Source: Consotaella salsifontis
GTDB taxonomy: Bacteria > Pseudomonadota > Alphaproteobacteria > Rhizobiales > Rhizobiaceae
Direction of reading: 5' to 3'
Assembly: GCF_900167365.1 (NCBI RefSeq)
Contig: NZ_FUXL01000019.1
Span: forward strand, 1 to 64,000
DNA length: 64,000 nt
The position numbers were made by a program, and so were the translations under genes. Below the pieces are notes generated by a model that was not told where the DNA came from, did not search any database, and worked only from the letters and a program-made list of their open reading frames with translations. Positions 55,981 through 64,000 of this stretch are shown piece by piece (position 1 is the stretch's first letter; each line of letters begins with the position of its first letter).

Positions 55981-57389
55981 GCGCGCCGCGCGGCGGCCCC
56001 GCATCCAAGGATCGTCAAACGTCGAAGGGCCGGCCGAAGTCCGGCCCAAGCCATGTCGAGCCCGCGGCGGAGGCCCGTCCCGGCCTCGCTGTGCGCATGG
56101 CTGCCGCAAAGTTGTTGTCCGCCGTTGTGGACAGCCGCGTTTCCGCTGACGGCCTGACCGATCCGGCCGGCGGCCATCCCGCCTTTCGCGCTCTCGACGC
56201 GCGTGATCAGGGGCTTGTCAAGGCGATCCTCGTCACGGCCCTGCGCTTTCGCGGCACAATTGGCGCCGCGCTCGAGGGTTGTCTCGACCGGCCTCTTCCG
56301 GCGGGCGCGCTTTCGCTCGCCCATCTCCTCCACGTCGGTGCGGCGCAGATCCTGCATCTCGACGTGCCGGATTCGGCGGCGGTGGATCTTGCCGTCGCGG
56401 CCGCCTTGGCGGACCCGCGCAACCGGCGCTTCTCCGGCCTCGTCAATGCCGTCCTGCGGCGTGTTTCACGTGAAAAGGCAGAGCTGCTCGCCGCCGCCGA
56501 TCCGCGCCGGGACACGCCGGCATGGCTTTATGAGCGGTTGGTCGCCGCCTATGGCGAGGAAGAGGCGACCGCCATCGCCACACTCCATCGCCTGCCCGCG
56601 CCTCTCGATCTCTCCGTGAAGTCCGATCCCGAACGCTGGGCGCGGGAGCTTGGCGGCATCGTCCTGCCCACCGGCTCGGTTCGGCTCGCCGAGCTTTCGG
56701 GACCGGTTACTGCTCTGCCCGGTTTCGAGGACGGGGAATGGTGGGTTCAGGACGCGGCGGCGGCTCTGCCCGCGAGGCTCTTCAGGGCCATGGGCGGCAA
56801 GCGCATCGCCGATCTTTGCGCGGCGCCGGGCGGAAAGACCGCGCAGCTCGCGGCAGCCGGCGCGAAGGTGACGGCGCTCGATCTCTCGGCTTCGCGCCGC
56901 AAGCGCCTCGACGGCAATCTCGCGCGGCTCCGGCTGGACGCCGAGACCCTCGTCCAGGACCTCAGAACCTATCAGCCCGAGACGCTCTTCGACGGCGTGC
57001 TCCTCGATGCGCCCTGTTCGTCGACAGGCACGATCCGCCGCCATCCCGACGTCGCCTATACCAAGGGGCCGGAGGAGATCGAGAAATTGGCTGGCGTCCA
57101 GGCGGGGCTGCTTGACGCGGCCGCGGCCCTGGTCGCGCCGGGTGGCACGCTGGTCTTCTCCAACTGCTCGCTCGACCCGGTGGAAGGGGAGGGGGTGGCC
57201 AGGAGCTTCCTCGCCGCTCACGCGGACTTCGCCCTTGATGCCGTTGCGGCCGCGGAGCTGCCGGGGCTCGAGGCGGCTGTGACGCAGGAGGGCTTCGTGC
57301 GCACGACGCCGGCGACGCTGCGCCTATCCACTCCGGCCCTTTCCGGGCTCGACGGCTTTTTCGCGGCGCGCTTCGTCAAAAATTCCTGA
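55977..57389 (+). CDS. rsmB: 16S rRNA (cytosine-C5)-methyltransferase RsmB-like
   Basis: A 470-residue RsmB/NOP-family enzyme. The N-terminal NusB-like helical domain (about 40-165) has [23 protein letters not shown] (two parts). The SAM domain has [15 protein letters not shown] (about 282-296), [17 protein letters not shown] (about 347-363) and [13 protein letters not shown], with the two catalytic cysteines in PCS and NCS. The start is a TTG at 55977 that overlaps the htpX stop (TTGA) behind GAAGGGG; an ATG at 55923 would overlap htpX by 58 bp. A parS-like site is in the coding region at 56462-56477. Confidence 0.9.
   Translation: MSAPRGGPASKDRQTSKGRPKSGPSHVEPAAEARPGLAVRMAAAKLLSAVVDSRVSADGLTDPAGGHPAFRALDARDQGLVKAILVTALRFRGTIGAALEGCLDRPLPAGALSLAHLLHVGAAQILHLDVPDSAAVDLAVAAALADPRNRRFSGLVNAVLRRVSREKAELLAAADPRRDTPAWLYERLVAAYGEEEATAIATLHRLPAPLDLSVKSDPERWARELGGIVLPTGSVRLAELSGPVTALPGFEDGEWWVQDAAAALPARLFRAMGGKRIADLCAAPGGKTAQLAAAGAKVTALDLSASRRKRLDGNLARLRLDAETLVQDLRTYQPETLFDGVLLDAPCSSTGTIRRHPDVAYTKGPEEIEKLAGVQAGLLDAAAALVAPGGTLVFSNCSLDPVEGEGVARSFLAAHADFALDAVAAAELPGLEAAVTQEGFVRTTPATLRLSTPALSGLDGFFAARFVKNS
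56462..56477. promoter_or_regulatory. parS-like ParB-binding site (within rsmB)
   Basis: TGTTTCACGTGAAAAG matches 14 of 16 bases of the parS consensus, missing only the last two. It is about 30 kb right of the proposed origin. Confidence 0.65.
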
Positions 57390-57565
57390 CCCCCGAGAGC
57401 CGTTGTCATCGTCTATATGACCGCGCGAGTCGCTATCCGTTCGCAACCTTAGCGAAGCGTTAACCATGGGCGGAGACAATCGTCTCTGTCGAAGCGCGGC
57501 GACCGGAGCCCAACCCTGCTGTTTATCCGCGCGGACAGCGACCTTCTGCCGGCGGCAGAACGGGG

Positions 57566-59269
57566 ATGGCACGCGTGGCGGCGGAACTTGCGGAAAAGTC
57601 GCTTCTGGCGACGCTGGTCATGAAGGAGGTCTGGCGCCGGACACGTCGGGGCTTCACCAGCGGCTCGCTGTCGCGCTGGCCCCATTTCGGACCGGGCGCC
57701 GACCGTCTCCTGGCGAGCCCGCGAGATTTGCGCCACGGGGAACGCGCCGAGGGCGAGGCCATCTACGGACGGCGCTTCACCTTTGCCGGGCATTCCGTCG
57801 AGGCGGCCGCGATTTCGCCGTTCCAGGTGATCGCGCCCTCCCGTGCCTGGGCCCTTCAGCTCCATAGTTTCGAGTGGCTGCGCCACCTCGCCGAACTGGG
57901 CGGCGAACTCGCCAGCATCAACAGCCGCGCGCTGATCTCCGATTGGCTGTCGCTGGGCGGGGCCCTGCCGCGCGTTGCCGCCGATCCGGAAGTCACGGCG
58001 CGCCGCATGTTCGTCTGGCTGGGTCACGCGCCGCTGATCCTTCACGGCGCCGACACGCCGTTTCGTCGGCGCTTCATCAAGTCGCTCAGCCGCCAGGGGC
58101 GCCATCTGCGCCGCACGGCCGGCGAGACGGCGGACGGACTGGCGCGTCTCAAGGTCCGCATTGCGTTGACCGTGGCGGCGCTGTGCCTTCCAGGGCTCGG
58201 CGGGCGCATCAAGGCTGATCTGCGCGATCTCGGCGCGGAGCTCGACCGCCAGGTCTTCGCCGACGGCGGCCACATCTCGCGGAACCCGGCGAGCATCGTG
58301 GAGCTGCTCACCGATCTCGTGCCGCTGCGCCAGCTGCTCATCGCCAGGGGCGAACCCGTGCCGCGCTCGCTGTTTGGCGCCATCGACCGGATGCTGCCGG
58401 CCCTGCGCTTTTTCTCTCATGGAGACGGCAGGCTGGCGTTGTTCAACGGCACCGGCTTCGTGCCGAACGCCGCCCTGGCGACCCTGCTCGCCCACGACGA
58501 ATCGCTTGGCGAACCCATCGGCCATGCGCGCCAGTCCGGCTATGCGCGACTCGCGGCCGGCGGCACGGTGGTCATCGCGGACGTCGGAACGCCGCCACCC
58601 GTCACCGTCTCGGGCGACGCCCATGCTGGCACGCTTGCCTTCGAGTTGTCCTCGGGTGCGGGGCGCATCGTCGTTAATTGCGGATGCCCGCCCGAGTCCG
58701 GCGCCGGCTGGCGCTCGCTCGCCCGGTCGAGCGCCGCCCATTCGACTCTCGTCATCGGCGATCGCTCGTCGTCGCGCTTCGCGACCTCGGAGGCGCTGAC
58801 GCGCTTTCTCGGTGCTCCGATCCTCGAGGGGCCGAGCCGTATCGAGGTGACGCGCGAGGATCGGGCCGAAGGCCAGCGCCTCACCGCCGTCCACGACGGC
58901 TACCAGGCACCGTTCGGGCTTCTCCAGGAGCGCTCGATCCTGGTTTCGCACGACGGCGCCTCGGTCCTCGGCCTCGACCAAGTCTATTCCGTCAACGGAC
59001 GCAGACCGCGCTCGGAAACCCCGCCGGCGGCGATCCGCTTCCACCTCTGCCCCGGCGTCGTCATCCAGAAGGCGCCCTCGGGCGGCCTGCGCCTGTCGCT
59101 GAGAGGGGAGACCTGGCGGTTCTCGGCCGATGTCGAGCCGGACGTGGAAGACAGCATCTTCTTCGCCGATCCGTCCTCGCCGCGGCCGAGCTTCCAGATC
59201 GTTCTCAACTTCGATCCACTGACGCGATCGGAGGTCGCCTGGCGCTTCACCCGCGAAAGAAGCCTCTGA
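57566..59269 (+). CDS. Heparinase II/III family protein
   Basis: A 567-residue protein. The N-terminal alpha/alpha toroid region (about 60-280) includes IAPSRAWALQLHSFEWLRHL and GGHISRNPASIVELLTDLVPLR (in two parts). The C-terminal beta-sandwich (about 300-560) has SGAGRIVVNCG, AHSTLVIGDRSSSRF and RSILVSHDGASVLGLDQVY (about 447-465). The family includes polysaccharide lyases, but the substrate here is unknown. Many alphaproteobacteria carry such a gene between rsmB and purH. There is no obvious signal peptide from this start. Confidence 0.85.
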   Translation: MARVAAELAEKSLLATLVMKEVWRRTRRGFTSGSLSRWPHFGPGADRLLASPRDLRHGERAEGEAIYGRRFTFAGHSVEAAAISPFQVIAPSRAWALQLHSFEWLRHLAELGGELASINSRALISDWLSLGGALPRVAADPEVTARRMFVWLGHAPLILHGADTPFRRRFIKSLSRQGRHLRRTAGETADGLARLKVRIALTVAALCLPGLGGRIKADLRDLGAELDRQVFADGGHISRNPASIVELLTDLVPLRQLLIARGEPVPRSLFGAIDRMLPALRFFSHGDGRLALFNGTGFVPNAALATLLAHDESLGEPIGHARQSGYARLAAGGTVVIADVGTPPPVTVSGDAHAGTLAFELSSGAGRIVVNCGCPPESGAGWRSLARSSAAHSTLVIGDRSSSRFATSEALTRFLGAPILEGPSRIEVTREDRAEGQRLTAVHDGYQAPFGLLQERSILVSHDGASVLGLDQVYSVNGRRPRSETPPAAIRFHLCPGVVIQKAPSGGLRLSLRGETWRFSADVEPDVEDSIFFADPSSPRPSFQIVLNFDPLTRSEVAWRFTRERSL

Positions 59270-59348
59270 CATCTTCGCCGGTTGTCAGGAGAAGGCCTCA
59301 CCGTTATCACGTTCCTCGAAAGGGCCGCGCTAGCCGCGCGGTTCAGGG

Positions 59349-59387
59349 GCCGGCCGGTGGATGTCCCCCGGGCGGCTCTTCGTTTTT
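59349..59387 (+). terminator. Hairpin and T-run upstream of purH
   Basis: GCCGGCCGG (59349-59357) and CCGGGCGGC (59368-59376) pair with one mismatch and are followed by TCTTCGTTTTTG. It lies 80 bp after the heparinase stop and 63 bp before the purH ATG, so it is either the terminator of the upstream gene or an attenuator in the purH leader. Confidence 0.55.
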
Positions 59388-59449
59388 GTTCCGCGACGCC
59401 CGCCGGGCCGCCGTCCCGAGCCGGATCGCCGCGCAGCGAGGAACCGTCG

Positions 59450-61066
59450 ATGGCCGTCACCGCCAATGCCTTTTCCGCCCCGGACCGGGTCCCGGCCCGC
59501 CGGGCCCTGATCTCCGTTTTCGACAAGAACGGTCTCTTGCCTTTCGCCAAGGCGCTGGCGGAGCGCGGCATCGAGCTCGTCTCCACTGGCGGCACGCGCC
59601 GCGCTCTCCAGGAGGCGGGTCTCGAGGTAAAGGACGTTTCCGAGCTGACCGGCTTTCCGGAAGTGATGGACGGGCGGGTGAAGACGCTTCATCCCGGCGT
59701 TCACGGCGGCCTTCTGGCGGTGCGGGCAGACCCCGCCCATGCGAAGGCGATGGAGGAGAACGGCCTTCTTCCCATCGATCTGCTGGTGGTCAACCTCTAC
59801 CCCTTCGAGGAGACGCTGAAGGCCGGGGCGGACTTTGCGACCTCGCTGGAGAACATCGACATCGGCGGGCCGGCGATGATCCGCGCCGGGGCGAAGAACC
59901 ATGCCTATGTGAGCGTCGTCACCGATCCCGCCGATTATGACGGCGTCATCGCCGAACTCGACACGGGCGAGGGGACGACGAGCCTCTCCTTCCGCCGCGC
60001 CCTTGCGGCGCGCGCCTATCAGCGCACGGCGGCCTATGACGCGGCCGTCTCGACCTGGCTCGCGGGCGAGGCCGGCGAGACGGTGCCGCTGATCAAGACG
60101 TTTTCCGGTCGGCTTGCCCAGACGCTCCGCTATGGCGAGAACCCGCACCAGTCGGCCGCCTTCTACGTCACCGGGGAGGCTCGGCCGGGTGTGGCGAGCG
60201 CCCGCCAGATCCAGGGCAAGGAGCTCTCCTACAACAATCTCAACGACACCGACGCGGCTTTCGAGCTGGTGGGCGAATTCGACCCGTCGAAGAGCGCCGC
60301 CGTCGCCATCATCAAGCATGCCAACCCCTGCGGCGTGGCCGAAGGCCCCTCGATCCGCGAGGCCTATCTCAAGGCGCTGGCCTGCGACCCGGTTTCCGCC
60401 TTCGGCGGAATCGTGGCGATGAATCGTCGTCTCGACCGGGCGGCGGCAGAGGAAATCGTCAAGATTTTCACCGAGGTGGTGATCGCGCCAGAGGCGGACG
60501 AGGAGGCTCTGGCCATCATGGCGGGCAAGAAGAACCTGCGCCTGCTCCTGACCGGCGGCCTGCCCGATCCCGTCGCGCCAGCCCTGAACGTGCGCTCCGT
60601 CGCCGGCGGCTTCCTCGTTCAGTCGCGCGATACGGGCGCCGTCAGCGAGGCCGATCTGAAGGTGGTGACGAAGCGCGCGCCCTCCGCCCAGGAGATGGCC
60701 GATCTGCTCTTTGCCTTCCGCGTCGCCAAGCACGTCAAGTCCAATGCGATCGTTTATGCCAAGGATGGAGCGACCGTGGGCGTCGGGGCGGGGCAGATGA
60801 GCCGCGTCGATTCGGCCCGGATCGCCGCCCTCAAGGCGCGCGATGCGGCGGAGGCGGCAGGGCTTGCCGATCCGGCGACGCTTGGCTCCGTGGTGGCGTC
60901 CGACGCCTTCTTCCCCTTCGCCGACGGCCTTCTCGCCACCGTGGAGGCTGGGGCGACGGCGGTCATCCAGCCGGGCGGCTCGATGCGTGACGACGAGGTG
61001 ATCAAGGCGGCCGACGAAAAGGGCATCGCCATGGTCTTCACCGGGCTTCGCCACTTCCGGCACTGA
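59450..61066 (+). CDS. purH: Bifunctional AICAR transformylase / IMP cyclohydrolase
   Basis: PurH (538 residues) carries out the last two steps of IMP synthesis. The N-terminal IMP cyclohydrolase part (about 20-145) has [29 protein letters not shown] and [15 protein letters not shown]. The C-terminal formyltransferase domain (about 200-538) has the [14 protein letters not shown] segment and the KHANPCGVA motif (Lys-His) as catalytic elements. The ATG at 59450 follows GAGGAA; in-frame codons upstream lie in the leader hairpin. A terminator follows at 61073. Confidence 0.97.
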   Translation: MAVTANAFSAPDRVPARRALISVFDKNGLLPFAKALAERGIELVSTGGTRRALQEAGLEVKDVSELTGFPEVMDGRVKTLHPGVHGGLLAVRADPAHAKAMEENGLLPIDLLVVNLYPFEETLKAGADFATSLENIDIGGPAMIRAGAKNHAYVSVVTDPADYDGVIAELDTGEGTTSLSFRRALAARAYQRTAAYDAAVSTWLAGEAGETVPLIKTFSGRLAQTLRYGENPHQSAAFYVTGEARPGVASARQIQGKELSYNNLNDTDAAFELVGEFDPSKSAAVAIIKHANPCGVAEGPSIREAYLKALACDPVSAFGGIVAMNRRLDRAAAEEIVKIFTEVVIAPEADEEALAIMAGKKNLRLLLTGGLPDPVAPALNVRSVAGGFLVQSRDTGAVSEADLKVVTKRAPSAQEMADLLFAFRVAKHVKSNAIVYAKDGATVGVGAGQMSRVDSARIAALKARDAAEAAGLADPATLGSVVASDAFFPFADGLLATVEAGATAVIQPGGSMRDDEVIKAADEKGIAMVFTGLRHFRH

Positions 61067-61072
61067 CGGGAT

Positions 61073-61095
61073 GGGGCGGCCCTGGCCGCCCCTTT
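61073..61095 (+). terminator. Terminator after purH
   Basis: GGGGCGGC (61073-61080) and GCCGCCCC (61085-61092) form an 8-bp stem with a CCTG loop followed by TTT. It starts 6 bp after the purH stop. Confidence 0.65.
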
Positions 61096-61104
61096 AACGT
61101 AGCG

Positions 61105-61130
61105 GCACGACTTCCGGTCGGAAGTCGTGC
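61105..61130. terminator. 11-bp stem-loop between convergent purH and glutamate dehydrogenase genes
   Basis: GCACGACTTCC (61105-61115) and GGAAGTCGTGC (61120-61130) are perfectly complementary around GGTC. No T-run follows on either strand. It could end the leftward dehydrogenase transcript or be a dispersed palindrome. Confidence 0.5.
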
Positions 61131-61149
61131 AACGTTCTCGCGGTGCGCG

Positions 61150-64000
61150 CTATGCCGCGAGGTCCGACAGAAGGCCGGCGGCGACGGTCAGGCGGGCGAC
61201 GGAAATGTCGCCGCCGCCGACGAGAGCGGCGATCTGGCGGATGATCCGATCCGCCGGCGCGGCATGATCGGAAATCCAGGCAGCGGCCGGACGCTCTGCA
61301 TCGGGGTGCTCGCGGAGCGCCGAGGCGGTGAGGGCGCGCCTTGCCCTCGCGATCTGGCTACCCGCCCTCTCCAGCGCCAACGTCTCGTAATAGTCCGACG
61401 GGCTGAGCGACCACGCCGCCTGTTCGAGCCGTCCGATCTCAAAGAGCCCCGTCAGGTCGAAATAGGCGCCGAGCGTGCGATCCAGAGAGGCGCCCGTTTC
61501 ACGTGAAACGGCGCCGATGTCCGGGATCAGAGCAATGAGCGGCAACAGCGCGACGTCTTCCGCGACATCGGCTGGGACCCCTTGCTCAACCCAGTGGTTC
61601 GTTCGCGCGGCGACTGCGTCACGGGCCTCATCGCTCGCCAAGTCCTGCAGGCGTGGCCGCAGGGCTTCGAATGTTTCGCGGAGGCGCGCCACCTCCGACG
61701 CCAAGCCGTCCTCGAAGCGGCAGTTCTGAACGAACCAGCGCGTGGCGACGTGGAGGAAGGCGCGAACTTCGCGATAGAGCGCGTTCTGCACTGCGCCGTC
61801 CATCTGCCCGTCGAGAGCGTCGATCCGGTCATAGAGCGGGCGCACGAAAAGCCCGTCCTTGGCCGCCGCGAAGGCGCGCAGCGCCTCGGCGGGCGCCGCG
61901 CCGGTGGCATCTCCGACACCGACGACGAAGGTCGGCCCCAGGCGGTTGATGGCCTGGTTGGCCAGCACCGTGGCGACGATCTCCCGTGACAGCCGGTGAG
62001 TATCGATCTCGGCGGGGTAGTCCGAGCGCATCGCCGTCGGGAAGTAGTCGTGGAGCCGGTCGTGGAAATAGGGCTCGTCCGGCAGGTCGCTGGCGACGAG
62101 CTGGTCGAACAGAACGATCTTGGCATAGGCCAAAAGCACGCCGATCTCGGGCCGTGTCAGGGTGCGCCCGAAGGCTCTCAGGTCGGCGAGTTCCGCACGA
62201 GGGGGAAGGGCTTCGACATCACGGTCGAGAATGTGTTGATCCTCCAGCACCGACATGAATCGGGCCTGAAGCGGCAACGCCTTGTCGCCCTCGGCTTCCT
62301 CCAGGGAGATCGCGAGGGTCTGCTCGTAGTTGTTGCGCAGGACGAGATGGGCCACCTCGTCTGTCATCTGCGAAAGGAGCTGGTTGCGCGCCTCGCGCGT
62401 CAGCTTCCCCGAGGCCATGGCGCTCTTCAGGGCGATCTTGATGTTGACCTCGACGTCCGAGGTGTTGACGCCCGCCGAGTTGTCGATGGCGTCCGAATTG
62501 ATGCGCCCGCCGGCCCGCGCGAACTCAATGCGGCCCTTCTGGGTGACCCCAAGGTTCGCACCCTCGCCGACGACCTTGGCCCTGAGATCGGCACCGGTGA
62601 CGCGCACCGCGTCGTTCGCCCGGTCGCCGACATCGCTGTTGGTCTCGCTGGAGGCCCGCACATAGGTGCCGATGCCGCCGAACCATAGGAGATCGACGGG
62701 CGCCTTGAGGATGGCCGAGATCACCTCGGCCGGCGTTCCCTGCCTGCGGTCCCAGCCGATGGCCTCGGCGGCCTCCGGCGTCAGCTTGATGAGCTTCTCT
62801 CGCCGGGACCAGATGCCGCCGCCCTTGGAGAGCTTGTCCTTCGCGTAATCGGCCCAGCTCGACCGCGGCAGGGCGAACAAGCGCCGCCGCTCTTCCAGGG
62901 AGAGAGCCGGGTCGGGATCGGGATCGATGAAGATGTCGCGGTGATCGAAAGCGGCGACGAGTTTCGTCTCCGGCGAGAGCAGCATGCCGTTGCCGAAGAC
63001 GTCGCCCGACATGTCGCCGCAGCCGGCGACGGTGAAAGGCTCCTTCTGGATGTCGCGGCCGAGCTCACGGAAATGGCGTTTCACCGCCTCCCAGGCGCCG
63101 CGCGCCGTGATGCCCATCGCCTTGTGGTCATAGCCCGCCGAGCCGCCCGAGGCGAAGGCATCGTCGAGCCAGAAATCGCGCGAGCGGGCGATGGCGTTGG
63201 CCGTGTCGGAGAAGGTCGCCGTGCCCTTGTCGGCGGCGACGACGAAATAGGGGTCCTCGCCGTCGAGGCGAACGACCTTTTGCGGTGTGACCACGTGGTC
63301 GCCGTCGATATTGTCGGTCACCGAAAGGAGCGAGGCGATGAAGACGATGTAGGCCGAGCGGCCGGCCTCGAACCAGGCTTCACGATTGGCGGCATCCGGC
63401 AGGCGCTTGGGATAGAAGCCCCCCTTCGCGCCGACCGGCACGATCACCGCGTTCTTGACCTGCTGCGCCTTGACCAGGCCGAGAATCTCGGTCCGATAAT
63501 CCTGGGCGCGGTCCGACCAGCGCAGGCCACCGCGCGCGATCGAACCGAAGCGCAGGTGAACGCCCTCGACCCTGGCGTCGAAGACGAAGATTTCGCGATA
63601 AGGAACCGGCGCCGGCAGGCCGCCAAGGGCATGCGGATCGATCTTGAAGGCGAGAGCCGGGTGCACCTTGCTCGGCGTCGAGGAGGGATCGGCGGAAATC
63701 TCCGGCACGGCATAGAAATTGGTGCGCAGCGTCGACAGGATGGCCGAGCGCACCCGCCGCAGGATGCGATCGTCGTCGAGCCCCTCGACCGCGTCGAGCG
63801 CAGCGGCGAGCCTGCCGTAAAGCGCGCCGAGCCCTCGCGCCTCCGCCTCGATGGCGTAGCGTTCTTCCGGATCGCTGGAGACCGGCGCCGTGGCGGCCGG
63901 TTGCTCTGCCCGGCTCGCCTTTTCAGGGTCGAAGGACTGGTCGAACAGCTCGAAGAGCAGGCGGGCAATCCCGGGATGGCGCGAGAAGACGGTCGCCATA
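61150..64000 (-). CDS. NAD-specific glutamate dehydrogenase, large (about 180-kDa) type, C-terminal part
   Basis: At least 950 codons of a very large protein that continues beyond the right edge; the family is about 1600 residues. It oxidises glutamate to 2-oxoglutarate with NAD. The catalytic region shows ARGGLRWSDRAQDYRTEILG, QQVKNAVIVPVGAKGGF (Lys), AGCGDMSGDVFGNGMLL and GGIGTYVRASSETNSDVGD. The remaining C-terminal third is helical and specific to this family. The N-terminal domains lie outside the window. A parS-like site is in the coding region at 61495-61510. Confidence 0.93.
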   Translation of the reverse strand, partial: MATVFSRHPGIARLLFELFDQSFDPEKASRAEQPAATAPVSSDPEERYAIEAEARGLGALYGRLAAALDAVEGLDDDRILRRVRSAILSTLRTNFYAVPEISADPSSTPSKVHPALAFKIDPHALGGLPAPVPYREIFVFDARVEGVHLRFGSIARGGLRWSDRAQDYRTEILGLVKAQQVKNAVIVPVGAKGGFYPKRLPDAANREAWFEAGRSAYIVFIASLLSVTDNIDGDHVVTPQKVVRLDGEDPYFVVAADKGTATFSDTANAIARSRDFWLDDAFASGGSAGYDHKAMGITARGAWEAVKRHFRELGRDIQKEPFTVAGCGDMSGDVFGNGMLLSPETKLVAAFDHRDIFIDPDPDPALSLEERRRLFALPRSSWADYAKDKLSKGGGIWSRREKLIKLTPEAAEAIGWDRRQGTPAEVISAILKAPVDLLWFGGIGTYVRASSETNSDVGDRANDAVRVTGADLRAKVVGEGANLGVTQKGRIEFARAGGRINSDAIDNSAGVNTSDVEVNIKIALKSAMASGKLTREARNQLLSQMTDEVAHLVLRNNYEQTLAISLEEAEGDKALPLQARFMSVLEDQHILDRDVEALPPRAELADLRAFGRTLTRPEIGVLLAYAKIVLFDQLVASDLPDEPYFHDRLHDYFPTAMRSDYPAEIDTHRLSREIVATVLANQAINRLGPTFVVGVGDATGAAPAEALRAFAAAKDGLFVRPLYDRIDALDGQMDGAVQNALYREVRAFLHVATRWFVQNCRFEDGLASEVARLRETFEALRPRLQDLASDEARDAVAARTNHWVEQGVPADVAEDVALLPLIALIPDIGAVSRETGASLDRTLGAYFDLTGLFEIGRLEQAAWSLSPSDYYETLALERAGSQIARARRALTASALREHPDAERPAAAWISDHAAPADRIIRQIAALVGGGDISVARLTVAAGLLSDLAA
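61495..61510. promoter_or_regulatory. parS site (within the glutamate dehydrogenase gene)
   Basis: CGTTTCACGTGAAACG is a perfect 16-bp palindrome holding the complete 14-bp parS core GTTTCACGTGAAAC; only the two outer bases differ from the consensus. It is about 35 kb right of the proposed origin. Confidence 0.8.

Noticed and set aside
59270-59449. ZTP riboswitch upstream of purH
   Set aside because: The leader has GC-rich stems but not the conserved GACUGGCG or GCCUGGGCA elements of the pfl motif.

Overview
The window is 64 kb of GC-rich, densely coding alphaproteobacterial chromosome, most likely Hyphomicrobiales (Rhizobiales). The call rests on gene order: hisF-hisE-coaA, a leftward maf-aroE-coaE-dnaQ block, hemE-hemJ-rho, mnmE-mnmG-rsmG-parA-parB, then holA, lptE and leuS. 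The genus cannot be fixed from sequence reading alone; an Aurantimonadaceae-like organism is only a guess. No rRNA, tRNA or CRISPR array was seen.

The 536-bp gap between maf and hemE (26136-26671) is the probable chromosomal replication origin. It sits next to hemE, as in Caulobacter and Rickettsia, has DnaA-box-like 9-mers and an AT-rich stretch, and contains twelve GANTC (CcrM) sites in about 416 bp. Six parS-like sites (consensus TGTTTCACGTGAAACA) are scattered through hslU, mnmE, rsmG (two), rsmB and the glutamate dehydrogenase gene, with parAB at 37-39 kb. The window is therefore the origin and ParB-loading domain of the chromosome.

Layout, left to right. 1-3.6 kb: end of an IS630-type transposase gene, a DUF4142 exported protein with an EcfG-type promoter, then hisF-hisE-coaA. 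3.6-10.3 kb: an accessory signalling block (methyltransferase-like protein, GGDEF-EAL protein, NIT-domain chemoreceptor, solo LuxR regulator preceded by a 21-codon uORF). 10.5-17.3 kb: hslU without an adjacent hslV, a PQQ-type sugar dehydrogenase, a class II amidotransferase, DUF1402, cardiolipin synthase and a GNAT. 17.4-26.1 kb: mltA-smr-xre coupled operon, Tim44-like protein, fxsA, secB, dnaQ, an MFS exporter, coaE, aroE, maf. 26.7-43.1 kb: hemE, hemJ, rho, ybaK, a DUF255 protein, mnmE, DUF3140, mnmG, rsmG, parA, parB, holA, lptE, leuS. 43.2-50.3 kb: yggS, an AI-2E family permease, DUF1349, acs and a two-subunit acetate-type sodium symporter. 50.3-55 kb: an exported PRC-barrel protein with an exact nine-residue repeat, a 25-codon ORF with a 14-nt anti-Shine-Dalgarno match, cfa, a thermonuclease-family protein and an SDHAF4-type protein. 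55-64 kb: htpX, rsmB, a heparinase II/III-family protein, purH and the 3' part of a large NAD-glutamate dehydrogenase gene that runs off the right edge.

Most genes are housekeeping and close to the usual order. The unusual parts are the origin region, the parS distribution, the nonapeptide-repeat protein, the two short ORFs, several clean inverted repeats in promoter regions, and departures from usual gene order (no hslV beside hslU, no PPSR/RP001 gene beside the origin, hisF cut off from the other his genes).
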